DNA from: Nilaparvata lugens
Lineage: Eukaryota > Arthropoda > Insecta > Hemiptera > Delphacidae
Assembly (NCBI RefSeq): GCF_014356525.2
Contig: NC_052507.1
Coordinates: 7,209,974 to 7,273,973 of the forward strand
Length of the DNA: 64,000 bases
Direction of reading: 5' to 3'
The notes beneath the pieces are model-generated. The model did no database searches and had not been told where the DNA came from. It saw only the letters and a list, made by a program, of their open reading frames with translations. A program made the translations under genes and the position numbers. Shown piece after piece: positions 22,877 through 34,119 of this stretch. The first letter of the stretch is position 1. Every line of letters starts with the position of its first letter.

Positions 22877-23018
22877 TTTTTTACTTTCCTTGCCCTATTA
22901 CCATAGGTAAGGAAAGTATTGTTTTCCGAAAAAAATTAAGGTACCCCAATTTCTAAATTTCTATACGTTTCAAGGTCCCCTGAGTCCAAAAAAGTGGTTT
23001 TTGGGTATGGTCTGTATG

Positions 23019-23049
<31 letters not shown>

Positions 23050-23737
23050 TTTGTGTTGTGTGTGTGTGTGTGTGTATATGAGTGTATGTGCGTCTGTGTA
23101 CACGAATCTCATCTCCCAATTAACGGAATGACTTGAAATTTGGAACGTGAGGTCCTTACAATATAAGGATCCGACACGAACAATTTCGATCAAATGCGAT
23201 TCAAGATAGCGGCTAAAATGGCGAAAATGTTGTCAGGTTTTTTCACGATTTTCTCGGAAACGGCTTCAACGATTTTGATTAAAGTTATACCTGGAGGCGT
23301 TATCGATAAGCACTATCAACTGCCACAAGTCCCATATCTGTAAAAATTTCAGGAGCTCCGCCCCATCTATGCAAAGTTTGATTTTATATTCCCAATTACC
23401 AGGCTTCAGATACAATTTAAACAAAAAATTTCGAGTGGAAAAGATTGAGCATGACAATCTCTACAATTAATGTTCAGTAACATTTCCACCTAAAATTAAT
23501 AATAAGCTCGAAATTCGAGAAAATGTGATGATCTAATTGCAAACTGTTGGCAACTGTTGATTCTATTGAATGATTCACTATGAAGAGATAGCAGACCTCG
23601 TGTGTCTCCAGCGTTATTGCCCTGTCACCAGCTGGCTCAAATCTTTGAATAGTAGACTGGTGATGCGCGGGAACACTGGCGTCAGGTGATCAATTTTCAT
23701 AACGGCAAGGAAAGTTGTGTGAGTGCGCCACACCAGA
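22877..23737 (-). mobile_element. Helentron-like (HINE/DINE-1-type) element, copy 1
   Basis: On the minus strand it starts A|TCTGGTGTGGCGC at 23737 and ends near 22881. It has a short inverted pair, ACTTTCCTTGCC near the 5' end and GGCAAGGAAAGT at the 3' end. A TG/CA microsatellite (23012-23078) lies near the 3' end, followed by a terminal stem-loop TTACC-TAT-GGTAA. This architecture matches Helentron-associated non-autonomous elements. No coding. Other copies are at 40114-40992 and 49537-50369. Confidence 0.6.
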
Positions 23738-23975
23738 TTTTTATGAAATCACGAGAACGGCAGTGGTCAATTATTGTTTTCTGTGTGCTCCGGCTATACA
23801 GGGTGTTTACGAACTCCTTACCAATATTCTAGGGCAATGTTCCTTGGTAAAAAACATATATGAATATCATATTTTAATTGTCCGGAAGTCTTTAGTTACT
23901 CACACAGCGGCCATTTTGCTTTTTACACTTATCATTTTCTCAACAAATTGGTATCCGAGTCATGTATATCTTAAA
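23738..23975. other. Unassigned, contains TACAGGGTGTTTACGA
   Basis: The TACAGGGTGT block resembles termini of common insect repeats, and a related block is at 47440-47455 in reverse. No boundaries could be set. Confidence 0.3.
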
Positions 23976-24655
23976 CTAGCTGTCAGGCTCGCTTCGCTCG
24001 CCATATCCGTCTAGAAAGAGGACTCCGCCCCCTGGACCCCCGACTGGATCGTCCAAGAATGAGATCAACAGGCTCGCTACGCTTGCCTGCATTTTTCATT
24101 TCAGCATTTTTATCATAAAAATTCAGTCGGGGGTCCAGACTAAACGTCTGGCTAAACGAATATGGCGAGCGAAGCGAGCCTGACGGCTAGTAATATAATA
24201 TTCCCAGGAATAGCTCTGATTGAAGAAGCAATGCCCAATCAATTTTTCCGTGATAAATGCATTTCAATCTTCAACTTGGTGCCAACCTAACAAAGTCAAC
24301 TCAACTTAATGCCAACCTGACAAAATTATTAATTCAGTTACCAGTTAACAACTGTTTCGAAGAGGTACTCTCTCTAGATTATAGTTCTATATTAACATAT
24401 GATATGGTCTTTTTTCAATTATAATTAAGAGAATAAGAAGAATATACATGCTAAAAGACGAACTTTAAACATTTAAAAACCACCCTTAGTGTTGAAATAT
24501 TGCCAAAAGATTTCTTAGTGCGCCTCTAAAGGGCCAACTGAACATACCTACCAAACTTGAACGTTTTTGGTCCGGTAGATTTTTAGTTCTGCGAGTGAGT
24601 GAGTCAGTCAGTCAGTCAGTCAGTGAGTGAGTGCCATTTCGCTTTTATATATAGA
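23976..24655 (-). mobile_element. Helitron-like non-autonomous element
   Basis: On the minus strand it is A|TCTATATATAAAAGCG at 24655 through CTAG|T at 23976 (680 bp), meeting the Helitron rule at both ends. Near the 5' end is (CACT/GACT)n. Near the 3' end a roughly 35-bp sequence (AGCCGTCAGGCTCGCTTCGC type) occurs twice in inverted orientation about 200 bp apart, giving a large terminal stem-loop. Same family as 25098-25797. Confidence 0.75.
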
Positions 24656-24664
24656 TTAATGAAA

Positions 24665-25097
24665 TCTATATAAATAAAAATCGAGTCTCAAATTTTGACA
24701 ATCAATAACTTTTTTCTGTGTGCACCGAATTTGATGATTTTTTTTAGTTGTGTGCGTCATGTTCAGGACCAGGTTTATGGCCTATCAAATTTTTAATCCG
24801 ACTTCAGGACTCTTTCATAGGGTCCTTCAAAGTTTATAAATGTAATCCTCATGGGAGAAGATTTGTGAGCTGGCCACACACGGAAATAAAAATCAACCAA
24901 CAGCCGTTGATAAATAGTAGACAAGAGCGTGTGCTGCTCCATAACCACCCATGTATTTTGTTCGTCCCGACTAAAAACAAAATTACTGTTCTGTGTGTAA
25001 CCATCGAGCAGTACGGCCTCAGGTTAAAGACATTCCTTTGTTTTGAATAATTGTGCTGTCTTCAGTGTTTAGAATTAATTGATTTTTAATAAATCTA
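24665..25097 (+). mobile_element. Helitron-like 5' fragment of another family
   Basis: Starts A|TCTATATAAATAAAAATCGAG at 24665. No CTRR end was found before the next element starts at 25098. A 100-codon frame (24748-25050) has no recognised domain and is not supported as a gene. Confidence 0.4.
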
Positions 25098-25797
25098 TCT
25101 ATATATATAAAAGCGAAAAGGCACTCACTCACTCACTCACTCACTGACTGACTCACTCACTCACTCACTCACTCGCAAAACTAAAAATCTACCGGACCAA
25201 AAACTTTCAAATTTGGTAGGTATGTTCAGTTGGCCCTTTTGAGGCGCACTAAGAATTCTTTTGGCAATATTTTAACTCTAAGGGTTGTTTTTAAGGGTTT
25301 AAAGTTCGTCTCCTAGCATGTATATTCTTCTTCTCCCAATCTCTTAGTTATAATTGAAATTTCCATATCATATGTTACTATAGAACTATAATCTAGATAG
25401 AGTACCTCTTCGAAACAGTTCTTAACTGGCAACTAAATTAATAATTTTGTCAGGTTGGCATTAAGTTGAGTTGACTTTGTTAGGGTGGCACCAAGTTGAA
25501 GATTGAAATGCATTTATCGCGGAAAAATTGATTGGGTACTACTACTCCAATCAGAGCTATTCCTGGGAATATTATATTACTAGCCGTCAGGCTCGCTTCG
25601 CTCGCCATATCCGTTTAGCCAGACGTTTAGTCTGGACCTCCGACTTGATCGTCCTAACATATGATAGAAATGCTCAAATGAAAAATGCAGGCGAGCGAAG
25701 CGAGCCTCCTGATCTCATTCTTGGACGATCCAGTCGGGGGTCCAAAGGGCGGAGCCCCCTGGCTGGATATGGCGAGCGAAGTGAGCCTGACGGCTAG
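25098..25797 (+). mobile_element. Helitron-like non-autonomous element
   Basis: A|TCTATATATATAAAAGCG at 25098 through CTAG|T at 25797 (700 bp). The interior matches 23976-24655 in reverse, including the AACAGTTCTTAACTGG-type segment and the inverted pair at 25583-25618 and 25765-25797. The long inverted pair lies at the 3' end, where Helitrons have their terminator hairpin. Confidence 0.78.
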
Positions 25798-25799
25798 TA

Positions 25800-25848
25800 A
25801 TCTATATAATTATATAAAATTAATGTCTGTTTGTGAATTAGTAAAGCC
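25800..25848 (+). mobile_element. Helitron-like 5' tip
   Basis: A|TCTATATAATTATATAAAATT followed by AATGTCTGTTTGTG, resembling the tip at 447 (minus). Interrupted at once by a Harbinger-type MITE. Confidence 0.3.
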
Positions 25849-26110
25849 ATGTCCACACTGAACAAATGTTCGACGAACATGTTTGTTGAAACAGTTTGGG
25901 CAAATTTTATAATGTTTGACAGACAATGTTTGTCCAAACCTTTTTAAATGTTTGTCCCTGATCCTGAGCTCCTCAACAAACATGTTTTTGAATTTAGCTT
26001 CGCTTATATTCATCTCAAAATGGAAAATGGAGAGAATATGGAATTCTGTGTGGTTCAACGTATATCGCATATTTCCTGGACCATCTATTGACAATCAACA
26101 ACTATGACCG
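25849..26110. mobile_element. Partial Harbinger-type MITE
   Basis: Begins AGCCATGTCCACACTGAAC, the same end as the complete MITE at 41930-42225, and follows it through the CAACAAACATG block near 25975. The right inverted end is absent, so this is a truncated or rearranged copy. Confidence 0.6.
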
Positions 26111-26151
26111 CATTGAATTCATCTCTGAAACACTGATTCAACCTATCTATA

Positions 26152-26240
26152 TATTACTTTCCTTGCCCTATTACTATAGGTAAGGAAAGTATTGCTTTCC
26201 GAAAAAAATTAAGGTACCCCAATTTCCAAATTTCTTTTTT
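26152..26240 (-). mobile_element. Helentron-like 3' end fragment
   Basis: Matches the 3' end of the Helentron-like family (ACTTTCCTTGCCCTATTACT, then AAGGTACCCCAATTTCC). Only about 85 bp remain. Confidence 0.6.
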
Positions 26241-26855
26241 TATTTTTTAATTCAACACTTCACTGGTAGATATTACTACCAATTGACTGAGAAGAATATG
26301 TTTTATAAATGCTGCATGACTAAGCACATAGGAAGTCCGTATTCAGATGTAAATAAAAATATCAATTGTCAGATAGATTAATGTTTAATGATTCACCAAA
26401 TAAAGTCAAGTGTCAAATGAGATACATTGACTTTTTGGCGGTACGATGAATTTGATGATTTACCAAATGAAGTCGAGTGTCAAATGAGCTACATTGACTT
26501 TGGCGGTACGAAGTTCGCCGGGCAAGATAGTCTATACAAGACTATTCAGAAAGTGAGAGAAGGAAGTCATCATGTGATATCATGAGTGCTAAGAATCCAT
26601 ATAACACGGGAACTCGCCGCAAAAACTTAGAAACATGAGAGAGTGGAGTTTACTTCCAGATGATGGCTTTGTGAGAAGCCAAAACTTTCTCCTACCTCGT
26701 CTTTTTCCACCTCAATGAGTTCACTTCATACTGTCATCATTTCTAATAAGTTTTTCCACCTCCTTGGATCAACTTTCACACAGTCATCATTCCTAACAAA
26801 ATAACATCAATTCTTCCCGTTGTACCAATGTTGACAGTTTGTGATTTTTTTCCTC
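26241..26855. other. Unassigned with a 65-bp direct duplication
   Basis: Two related blocks at about 26388-26450 and 26453-26515 share AAGTCRAGTGTCAAATGAG and CATTGACTTT..GGCGGTACGA. The rest has no recognised feature. Confidence 0.5.
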
Positions 26856-26886
26856 CTTCTTCTTCTTCTTCTTCTTTCTTCTTCTT

Positions 26887-26917
<31 letters not shown>

Positions 26918-27715
26918 TTATTCTTATTCTTCTTCTTCTTCTTATTATTCTTCTTATTCTTCTTCTTTCTTCTTCTTCTTCTTATTCTTCTTATTATTCT
27001 TATTTTCTTATTCGTATTATTATTCTTCTATTATTCTTAGTCTTATTATTATTCTTCTTTCTCTTTATTCTTATTCTTATTCTTATTCTTATTCTTCTAT
27101 CTTATCTTCTTCTTATTATTCTTATCCTGGTTATTATTATTATTCTTCTATTCTTCTTCTTATTTTCTCATCGGTTCTTCTTTTCTTTTCTCCTTCTTAT
27201 TATTCTTCTTATTCTTCTTATTCTTCTTCTTCTTCTTCTTCTTCCCTAGGTTTGTCTTCTTCTTCTTCTTCTTCCTTCTTCTTCTTCTCTTCTCCAGCTT
27301 CTCTTCTTCTTCTTCTTCTTCCTCCAGCTTCTTCTTCTTTTCTTCTTCTTCTTTCTTCTTTTTCTTCTATTCTTCTTCTTCTTCTTTTTCTTCTCTTTTC
27401 TCTTCTCTCTCGGTTCTCTTCTTCTTCTCCTTCTTCTTCTTCTTCTTTCTCCTCGGTTCTTCTTCTTCTTCTTTCCTTCTTCTCTTCTTCTTTTCTTCTT
27501 CTCTTCTTCTTATTCTTCTTCTTCTCCTCGGTTCTTCTTCTTCTTCTTCTTCTTATTCTTCTTCTTCTTTTCTTCCAGCTTCTTCTCTTCTTCTCTTCTT
27601 CCTCCAGCTTCTTCTTCTTCTTCTTCTTCTTCTTCTTCTTCTTCTTCTTCTTCTTCTTCTTCTTCTTCTTCTTCTTCTTCTCCTCCTTCTTCTTCCTCTT
27701 CTTCTTCTTCTCTAC
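26856..27715. repeat. About 860 bp TTC/TTA pyrimidine tract
   Basis: Mostly TTC triplets with ATT patches and recurrent short interruptions (CTCGGTTC, CTCCAGCTTC). Its strand orientation is opposite to the 21 kb GAA tract. Long Ser/Phe/Leu or Arg/Glu/Lys frames are artefacts. Confidence 0.95.
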
Positions 27716-28340
27716 CACAGAACTGTATCTGAAGCCATACAAGCTTGTAGTAGTATATTCTTTTGACCCAGCAGCATCTACTGTACATGACATAGTAACT
27801 AGTGGAAGCTAAACATCATCATAACTCATGTGAAAATAACCAGAGGAAAGTAAACACAACATGGCAGAGAAGATATTCTTCCGAAAGCTAAGAAAACCTA
27901 TTTCTTCATTGAGATAGCTGGTTGGAAAAATAATATTTATTTACCGAAGGAAACCGAATTATGGATTATTTGTACGGATGATTACTGGAAGCTCTACCTC
28001 CGTGTCTTTTGCTCAGATCAAGCGATGAATCCCTTGGGAACTAGAAAGCTATCTAACGTTACCGTTGATAGTATTTTTGTTCTCTTGAGAGACTGGTGAG
28101 AAAGAGAGAGGGTGAGAGAGAGTGTGAGTGAGAGTAAGAGAGACTGCACTTCATCTCTGCTACCACCTGACAACCCAAATTGAGTACATCTCCTATCTCG
28201 TTCTATTGATATCTCTCATCGTGCGTTAGAATTTCATCTCATCCACCTCTCAATAACTCTTTTAGAATCATCACAATTATGTAGTACAGAGATGTACAGT
28301 TGTCCTAGACATGGATAAATTATATGCCAATATACAGATA
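27716..28340. other. Unassigned sequence
   Basis: A GAGAGA-rich patch at 28090-28145. No gene or element identified. Confidence 0.4.
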
Positions 28341-28341
28341 A

Positions 28342-29223
28342 TCTATATATAAATGCGAAATGGCACTCACTGACTGACTGACTGACTGACTCACTCACTC
28401 ACTCGCAGAACTAAAAATCTAACAGAACAAAACGTTAAAATTTGGTAGGAATGTTCAGTTGGCCCTTTAGAGGCGCACTAAGATCGGATTTGAAAAAATT
28501 TCCAAAGATACGCCCAAAATCTGTGTTTTTCCAGCGTTTTCTCAGCTTTATCGAGAACAAATGAACAGAAAATGTTCAAATTTAGTACAGGAGCTCAGCT
28601 AGGGTGTAATAATGTTGTGTTAGAAGGAATTTGCAATAACGTCAAAGATACGCCCAAAATTAGCGTTTTTCCAGGTTTTTTTTCGCTTTTTCTCAGGTTT
28701 ATCAAGAACAAATGAACAGAAATTGTTCAAATTAGTACAGAAGCTAAGCTAGGGAGTTATAATGTTGTGCTAGAAGGAATTTGAAATGACGCCAAATATA
28801 CGCCCAAAATCTGCGTTTTTTTGCGCTTTCTCAGCTTTATCGAGAACAAATAAACAGAAAAATGTTCGAATTTACTACAGAAGCTCAGCTGGGGTGTAAT
28901 AATGTTGTGTTAGAAGGAATTTGAAAGTAATAGACGGAAAATTTTCAAATTTGGTACAGAGGTTTAGCTAGGGTCTGAAAATTCTGTGATGAGGTTTCTT
29001 TAATATTTCATCAAATATACGCCCAAAATTAGCGTTTTTCCAACGTTTTTCTCCGTTTTCTCAGTACTCTGACTTTCTGATGGAATGAAGCATGCTCAAA
29101 TGAAAAATGCAGGTGAGCGAAGCGAGCCCGCTGATCTCATTTTTGGACGATCCAGTCGGGGGTCCAGGGGGCGGAGCTCCCTGGCTAGACGGATACGGCG
29201 AGCGAAGCGAGCCTGACGGCTAG
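28342..29223 (+). mobile_element. Helitron-like element with internal tandem units
   Basis: A|TCTATATATAAATGCG at 28342 through CTAG|T at 29223 (882 bp). It has the same 5' microsatellite and the same 3' GAGCGAAGCGAGCCTGACGG terminus as 25098-25797. The interior differs: units of about 140-150 bp (GATACGCCCAAAAT at about 28507 and 28647, variants at 28797 and 29016). Non-coding. Confidence 0.75.
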
Positions 29224-29544
29224 TAATAGATATATAATCAAAATATGAATCAAAGGTTATTATTTAGAATTTAGATGTTGAATGGAAATTCTAGTATGAG
29301 TTTAATTGCATTGATACTTCATTACTATACTTACTTTGATTCTAGTTCGCTTCATATTATTTTTTCCATACTTGATAGTATCATGATAGACTGTCACTCT
29401 TTTTCCCGTTTTTTAGAATTAAGTGCGATTCTAAAAATCATGTAACGTACAAAAATTATCACAGAGAATTTATCGAAATGTTTCTCAAAATGCTAGTTTG
29501 AATTCAGTATTCAATTAGCACGATAATACAATACTTATCAATAC
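29224..29544. other. Unassigned AT-rich sequence
   Basis: No feature recognised. Confidence 0.35.
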
Positions 29545-30234
29545 TAGTAGTTCTATGAACGGTAGACCTCGTGCAGTTATAAACCACAGCATCCTCTTAT
29601 ACTGTCCATCAGAGTAAATCCTGTCTGTATGTTGTGTCGGCGAGATATCGGTGTGAAAATGGCTAATGGCTGTTGGGGTCGGTGTATAAAAATGCTAACA
29701 TCAAAAGCTAATCTCCTTCAAGACATACTGGCAACAGGACAGCCCGAGTTCAAAGCAGAGAAAGTTCGAGAGACAATACTATGTTATTCTAGTTATTGAT
29801 TGCATGCGTTATTACATGCAATCAATAGTTCATTCAATAGTGCATAAAAATTTCATTCAATGAGGCATGCAATTAATAGTGCACAGCAGCTGATTTTTCA
29901 CCAAGTTACATTGAGATATTGAATTGCATGCGTCATGGCATGCAACTTATAATCCACTCGACAGCTGATTTATGATGATTAACTCTATAGTCTGATTACT
30001 CTGAATATTGGCGTATGACGAGGCTCCTTTTCCTTTTATATTATCCTAGAAATTCAAAATTTCCAAAAACCTTGTACTGTATATACGTCGACGCGCAATT
30101 TACCTGTCAAATTTCATGAAAATCTATTGTTGCGTTTCGCCGTAAATGCGCAACATATAATCATTTAAACATGAAGAGAAATGCAAAACCGTCGACTTGA
30201 ATCTTAGACCTCACTTCACTCGGTCTATTATACA
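29545..30234 (+). repeat. Interspersed repeat family B, copy 3
   Basis: CTAGTAGTTCTATGAAC start, GCATGC palindromes near 29806-29945, and the 3' end ACCGTCGACTTGAATCTTAG..CTCACTTCACTCGGTC. Its 3' 110 bp are included in the tandem duplication that follows. Confidence 0.65.
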
Positions 30235-31416
30235 CACACTATTATACACTATTAATCACATATGGAAGTTTGATTGTAAATAAAGTTTGTTTGAATAGAA
30301 AAGGATGATCTCAACGCCACAATACTTACAAAGTTTATAAAACAAAACTAACAGTAGTTAGATGACAGCTCATTTATATAAGTACAAAATTCATAAATGA
30401 ATATTGCCTTTTGATCTGGAAGCAAAAATTAATTACAAAATACTAAAAAATTGGATAAGAGAAAACTATTTCTTTTCAATTGAAAGCATTATATAATTTT
30501 TTAAAGACATATTTTAAAGCCTGGATTATTTTCTCTCTAATTGTATAAAACTAGGAAACAACCAATGTAACAGATTAATTCAAGCATAACTAGCTGATTG
30601 CAACTCTCACCAGCGAGCAAGGCTTGATTCTTTTGCTGGTGATGCCGGATTACACATGAAAAGTATCTAATTATGATTTTGGTATTATTTATGCTCAATT
30701 TTATTTTATTATTTTATACTTTTGATTATAAAATTATGTATTTTCTTTTAATATGTTTTGAATATGTATTGTTGCGTTTCGCCGTAAATGCGCAACATAT
30801 AATCATTTAAACATGAAGAGAAATGCAAAACCGTCGACTTGAATCTTAGACCTCACTTCACTCGGTCTATTATACACACACTATTATACACTATTAATCA
30901 CATATGGAAGTTTGATTGTAAATAAAGTTTGTTTGAATAGAAAAGGATGATCTCAACGCCACAATACTTACAAAGTTTATAAAACAAAACTAACAGTAGT
31001 TAGATGACAGCTCATTTATATAAGTACAAAATTCATAAATGAATATTGCCTTTTGATCTGGAAGCAAAAATTAATTACAAAATACTAAAAAATTGGATAA
31101 GAGAAAACTATTTCTTTTCAATTGAAAGCATTATATAATTTTTTAAAGACATATTTTAAAGCCTGGATTATTTTCTCTCTATTATTGTATAAAACTAGGA
31201 AACAACCAATGTAACAGATTAATTCAAGCATAACTAGCTGATTGCAACTCTCACCAGCGAGCAAGGCTTGATTCCTTTTGCTGGTGATGCCGGATTACAC
31301 ATGAAAAGTATCTAATTATGATTTTGGTATTATTTATGCTCAATTTTTATTTTATTATTTTATACTTTTGATTATAAAATTATGTATTTTCTTTTAATAT
31401 GTTTTGAATATGTATT
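30125..31416. repeat. Tandem duplication, about 642 bp unit, two copies
   Basis: Copy 1 is 30125-30770 and copy 2 is about 30767-31416. They differ by only a handful of bases, mostly 1-2 base indels in homopolymers. The unit takes in the family B 3' end and a block with CACCAGCGAGCAAGGCTTG. The junction shares TATT. Confidence 0.92.
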
Positions 31417-32167
31417 TATTGTATGGCAAATAAATGATTTGATTTGAAAATTATGTAACAAAACCTCACTCTTGAATCTTCCAATATCAAGTGAGAAAAT
31501 TAATACTTTTTTGAAGATTATGAGTAAAATGTACATTTTATCCATCCGCTATTATTTGACACAAATCCATCTATCACAACCTACTCCACATTTGCAACAC
31601 GAGAAAACATTGATGGACTCCCGACTCCCCAATAACGTGCCGATAATCCCTTGGAACGAAGGCAGGTACCAAGCTACATTCATCGTTAATGGCTTTTTAT
31701 TATGAGCGCCGACATTTGAATGCGCCAATAAATTCGGGCGCTATCAAACCCTCGATGGGCGCAGCCGGAAATCAGGCGCAAATTTTGTGGGCGCGCGTTT
31801 CAAAAAGGCAGAAAATCAGCGGCAGTAAATCTGCGATTGGAGATAGCGTGTGAGAGAGAGAAAGTGTGAGAGAGTCGCGTGGTGATTAATGAACGGAAGT
31901 GCGCTTCCCCCCCCCTACCTGCCGTAACAAACGCCCAATTATCTCCCTAATCCACTGGCACTTTTTCCCTTCTCATCCCTTTTTTGTCCCTTCTTAGCCC
32001 TTCCTTTATCGTAAAGCGATTCATTTTCCAACTTTCATTACGAATTATTATTGAGTGCGCTTTTGGTAGCAACTTTGATTTAAAGTTAAGTGAGAGTGTA
32101 GTCAGCTGAAACTATTCTTGGTGATAATATTATCATAGCTAGAATGGAAAGTACTACTTCACTATTC
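31417..32167. other. Unassigned, partly GC-rich
   Basis: 31690-31880 is locally GC-rich with repeated GGGCGC and GGCGCA words, then a GAGAGAG run. A short frame at 31472-31705 has no recognised domain. This may be unique host DNA. Confidence 0.35.
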
Positions 32168-32793
32168 CTAAAGCTGCGTTTACACCAAATCCTCAGTCCT
32201 TACTTAATCCTTATAGATTCTATTAGATTGATTGATAAAATGTTAATAACTTGATCCTTATAGATTCTATTAGATTGAACGGAACTTGACAAACACATAT
32301 GTTATCATGTGTATGATAAGTTATGTTCAATCTAATAGAATCTATAAGGATTAGGCTATTAGCATTTTGTTAACTAGTAGTTCTGTGAACAGTAGACCTC
32401 ACGCAGTATTCTCATCCACAAGTACCTGATTGAAACTATAGACCTTATGGAAATACAGCAATTGACCGGCTTCTCCACACATCTGTGTATTCACTTGTCA
32501 ACTGATTTTATGATGAATAATTCTATGGACTGATTTTCACTCTAATATTGGCGTATGAAGGAGGCTCCTTTTTCCTTCTATATTATCCTTGAATTACAAA
32601 ATTTTCAAAAACCTTGTATATACGTCGACGCGCAATTAAAAAAGGAACATACCTGTCAAATTTCATGAAAATCTATTACCGCGTTTCGCCGTAAATGCAC
32701 AACATATACACATTAAGAGAAATGCAAAACCGTCGACTTGAATCTTAGACCTCACTTCGCTCGGTCAATAACTTTGATGTAAACGCAGCTCAA
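32168..32793. mobile_element. Harbinger-type MITE with nested family B copy
   Basis: The ends are AGCTGCGTTTACACCAAA (32171) and, inverted, AGCTGCGTTTACATCAAA (to 32790), flanked by TAA and CAA. The interior has three copies of TTATAGATTCTATTAGATTG (two direct, one inverted near 32326). Family B copy 4 lies at 32374-32768. No transposase. Confidence 0.6.
32374..32768 (+). repeat. Interspersed repeat family B, copy 4
   Basis: CTAGTAGTTCTGTGAACAGT at the 5' end, the GAATCTTAGACCTCACTTCG block at the 3' end, shortened internally. Nested in the MITE 32171-32790. Confidence 0.65.
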
Positions 32794-33289
32794 GAAGTTT
32801 CAACTCATGTTAGGTTGTTCTTATAAATTTGGCTCATGATAAGTATTTTTAAATACTGATGTTATTTTAATTGAGTGTACAATATGCGATCAACTATTTC
32901 CAATCGATATCCATGGTTGATTAATGGTATTCACCATGTTTCTTCAGCTAGAAATACTATTATCTGCCAATAAACTATTATTTAATGTTGAGAGATAAGA
33001 CAGCTACGTTTTCCAAAGACATAGTATCATAGTTTCAGCATAGCTTATAGCGTAATGTGAAAATACCTTTAGGAAGCTTATAGAATGAATCTAATTTGTG
33101 TCTTGACTATGCTCATAAGAATATTGAGAATTGAATAATTTTGTGAAGAATAAATGAATGAAAAAATTATGAGTTTTGGAGTGGCATTGTATCAACTGGA
33201 AGCTATGAAATCATCAATCATACACCAAAGGAGATGTGAATTATTATATTTTTCTAAGGTTTCACAGCTCTCCTGTGCAACATAGCTTT
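32794..33289. other. Unassigned AT-rich sequence
   Basis: No feature recognised. Confidence 0.35.
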
Positions 33290-34119
33290 TTACGCCGGTT
33301 ACAGAGCTCGACTGACCGTCAGTGCGTACGTCAGTCGCGCTTGTCTTTTCATAGATATTCCATGTATCCTACAGAGCAGGACTGACGGCACGCATGCGCA
33401 CGGTCAAGACCATGCGTTTTATACAGCGTACGAAGACCATCGGTCGAGCTCGTGCGCATCCGTTCCATCGGTCGACTGACGCGCTATTGAAACAAATAGA
33501 AGCTTTCAGAGCTGTACTGATCAGTAGCCCGATCGCAACATAACCAATGTGCTGAACCTCTGCCCGACAATCAGCTGATATTGAATTGAATAGCATAATG
33601 AGTGAATTCAATTAATATTGTCATATTTGAATTCAGAGTTTTCTATACATTTCTTCAATCATTTCTAAATTTTTTATTGAAAAATAATATATTATTAATA
33701 ATAGCTAAATTTATTTGATCCGTAGCTTAAAGTAACTGCAAGTATTCCCAATGGTGATACAAGCTCGAAATAACTCACCAAATTTCTGATGGATATTCTG
33801 AGGTAGTTGAAAAATGTATCTTCACCCCAAGCAATGATGTATATCTACTTCTTTAGGTGCCGTCTCCGTTTCGAAGGTTGGCAATCATCAAGGCGATTTT
33901 TACTTTCATGTATATAATGGTACTAAATTCCCTTTGAAATGCTCTTTGGGCGACCATCGGGTGAACTTGATATCTACGTCTTTCAATCTTTCGTTTACGA
34001 AGATAATAAGCTCCAATAACAATCTGTAAAGGTGTCCATTTTGTGAGTCAGAAAAACTGATGTATGGTCAGGATGGTACATACGCACTGACGGTCGGTCG
34101 AGCTCTGTAACCGGCCTTA
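33290..34119. mobile_element. PIF/Harbinger element, internally deleted, TTA duplication
   Basis: The body is 33293-34116 (824 bp). The ends are CGCCGGTTACAGAGCTCGAC and, inverted, GGCCGGTTACAGAGCTCGAC, continuing to about 38 bp with few mismatches. TTA flanks at 33290-33292 and 34117-34119. It carries a transposase remnant on the minus strand (next entry), which fits the superfamily call from the duplication. Confidence 0.85.
33742..34023 (-). pseudogene. Harbinger transposase N-terminal remnant
   Basis: Minus-strand frame 34023-33853 (56 codons to a stop) includes RKRKIERRRYQVHPM and REFSTIIYMKV. This resembles the basic, aromatic-rich N-terminal segment of HARBI1-like transposases. Further on, 33816-33745 in another frame reads FFNYLRIS, resembling the segment that follows in the family. 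The DDE catalytic domain is absent. Inference from pattern recognition, with no alignment run. Confidence 0.6.

Noticed and set aside
24748..25050. 100-codon frame in a Helitron-like fragment
   Set aside because: No Rep, helicase or other domain. A chance opening within a non-autonomous element.
31472..31705. 77-codon frame
   Set aside because: No recognised domain or splice context. Could be part of an unseen exon but cannot be supported.
33369..33611. 80-codon minus-strand frame inside the Harbinger element
   Set aside because: It lies in the GC-rich subterminal region, has no similarity I recognise, and is not in the frame of the transposase remnant.
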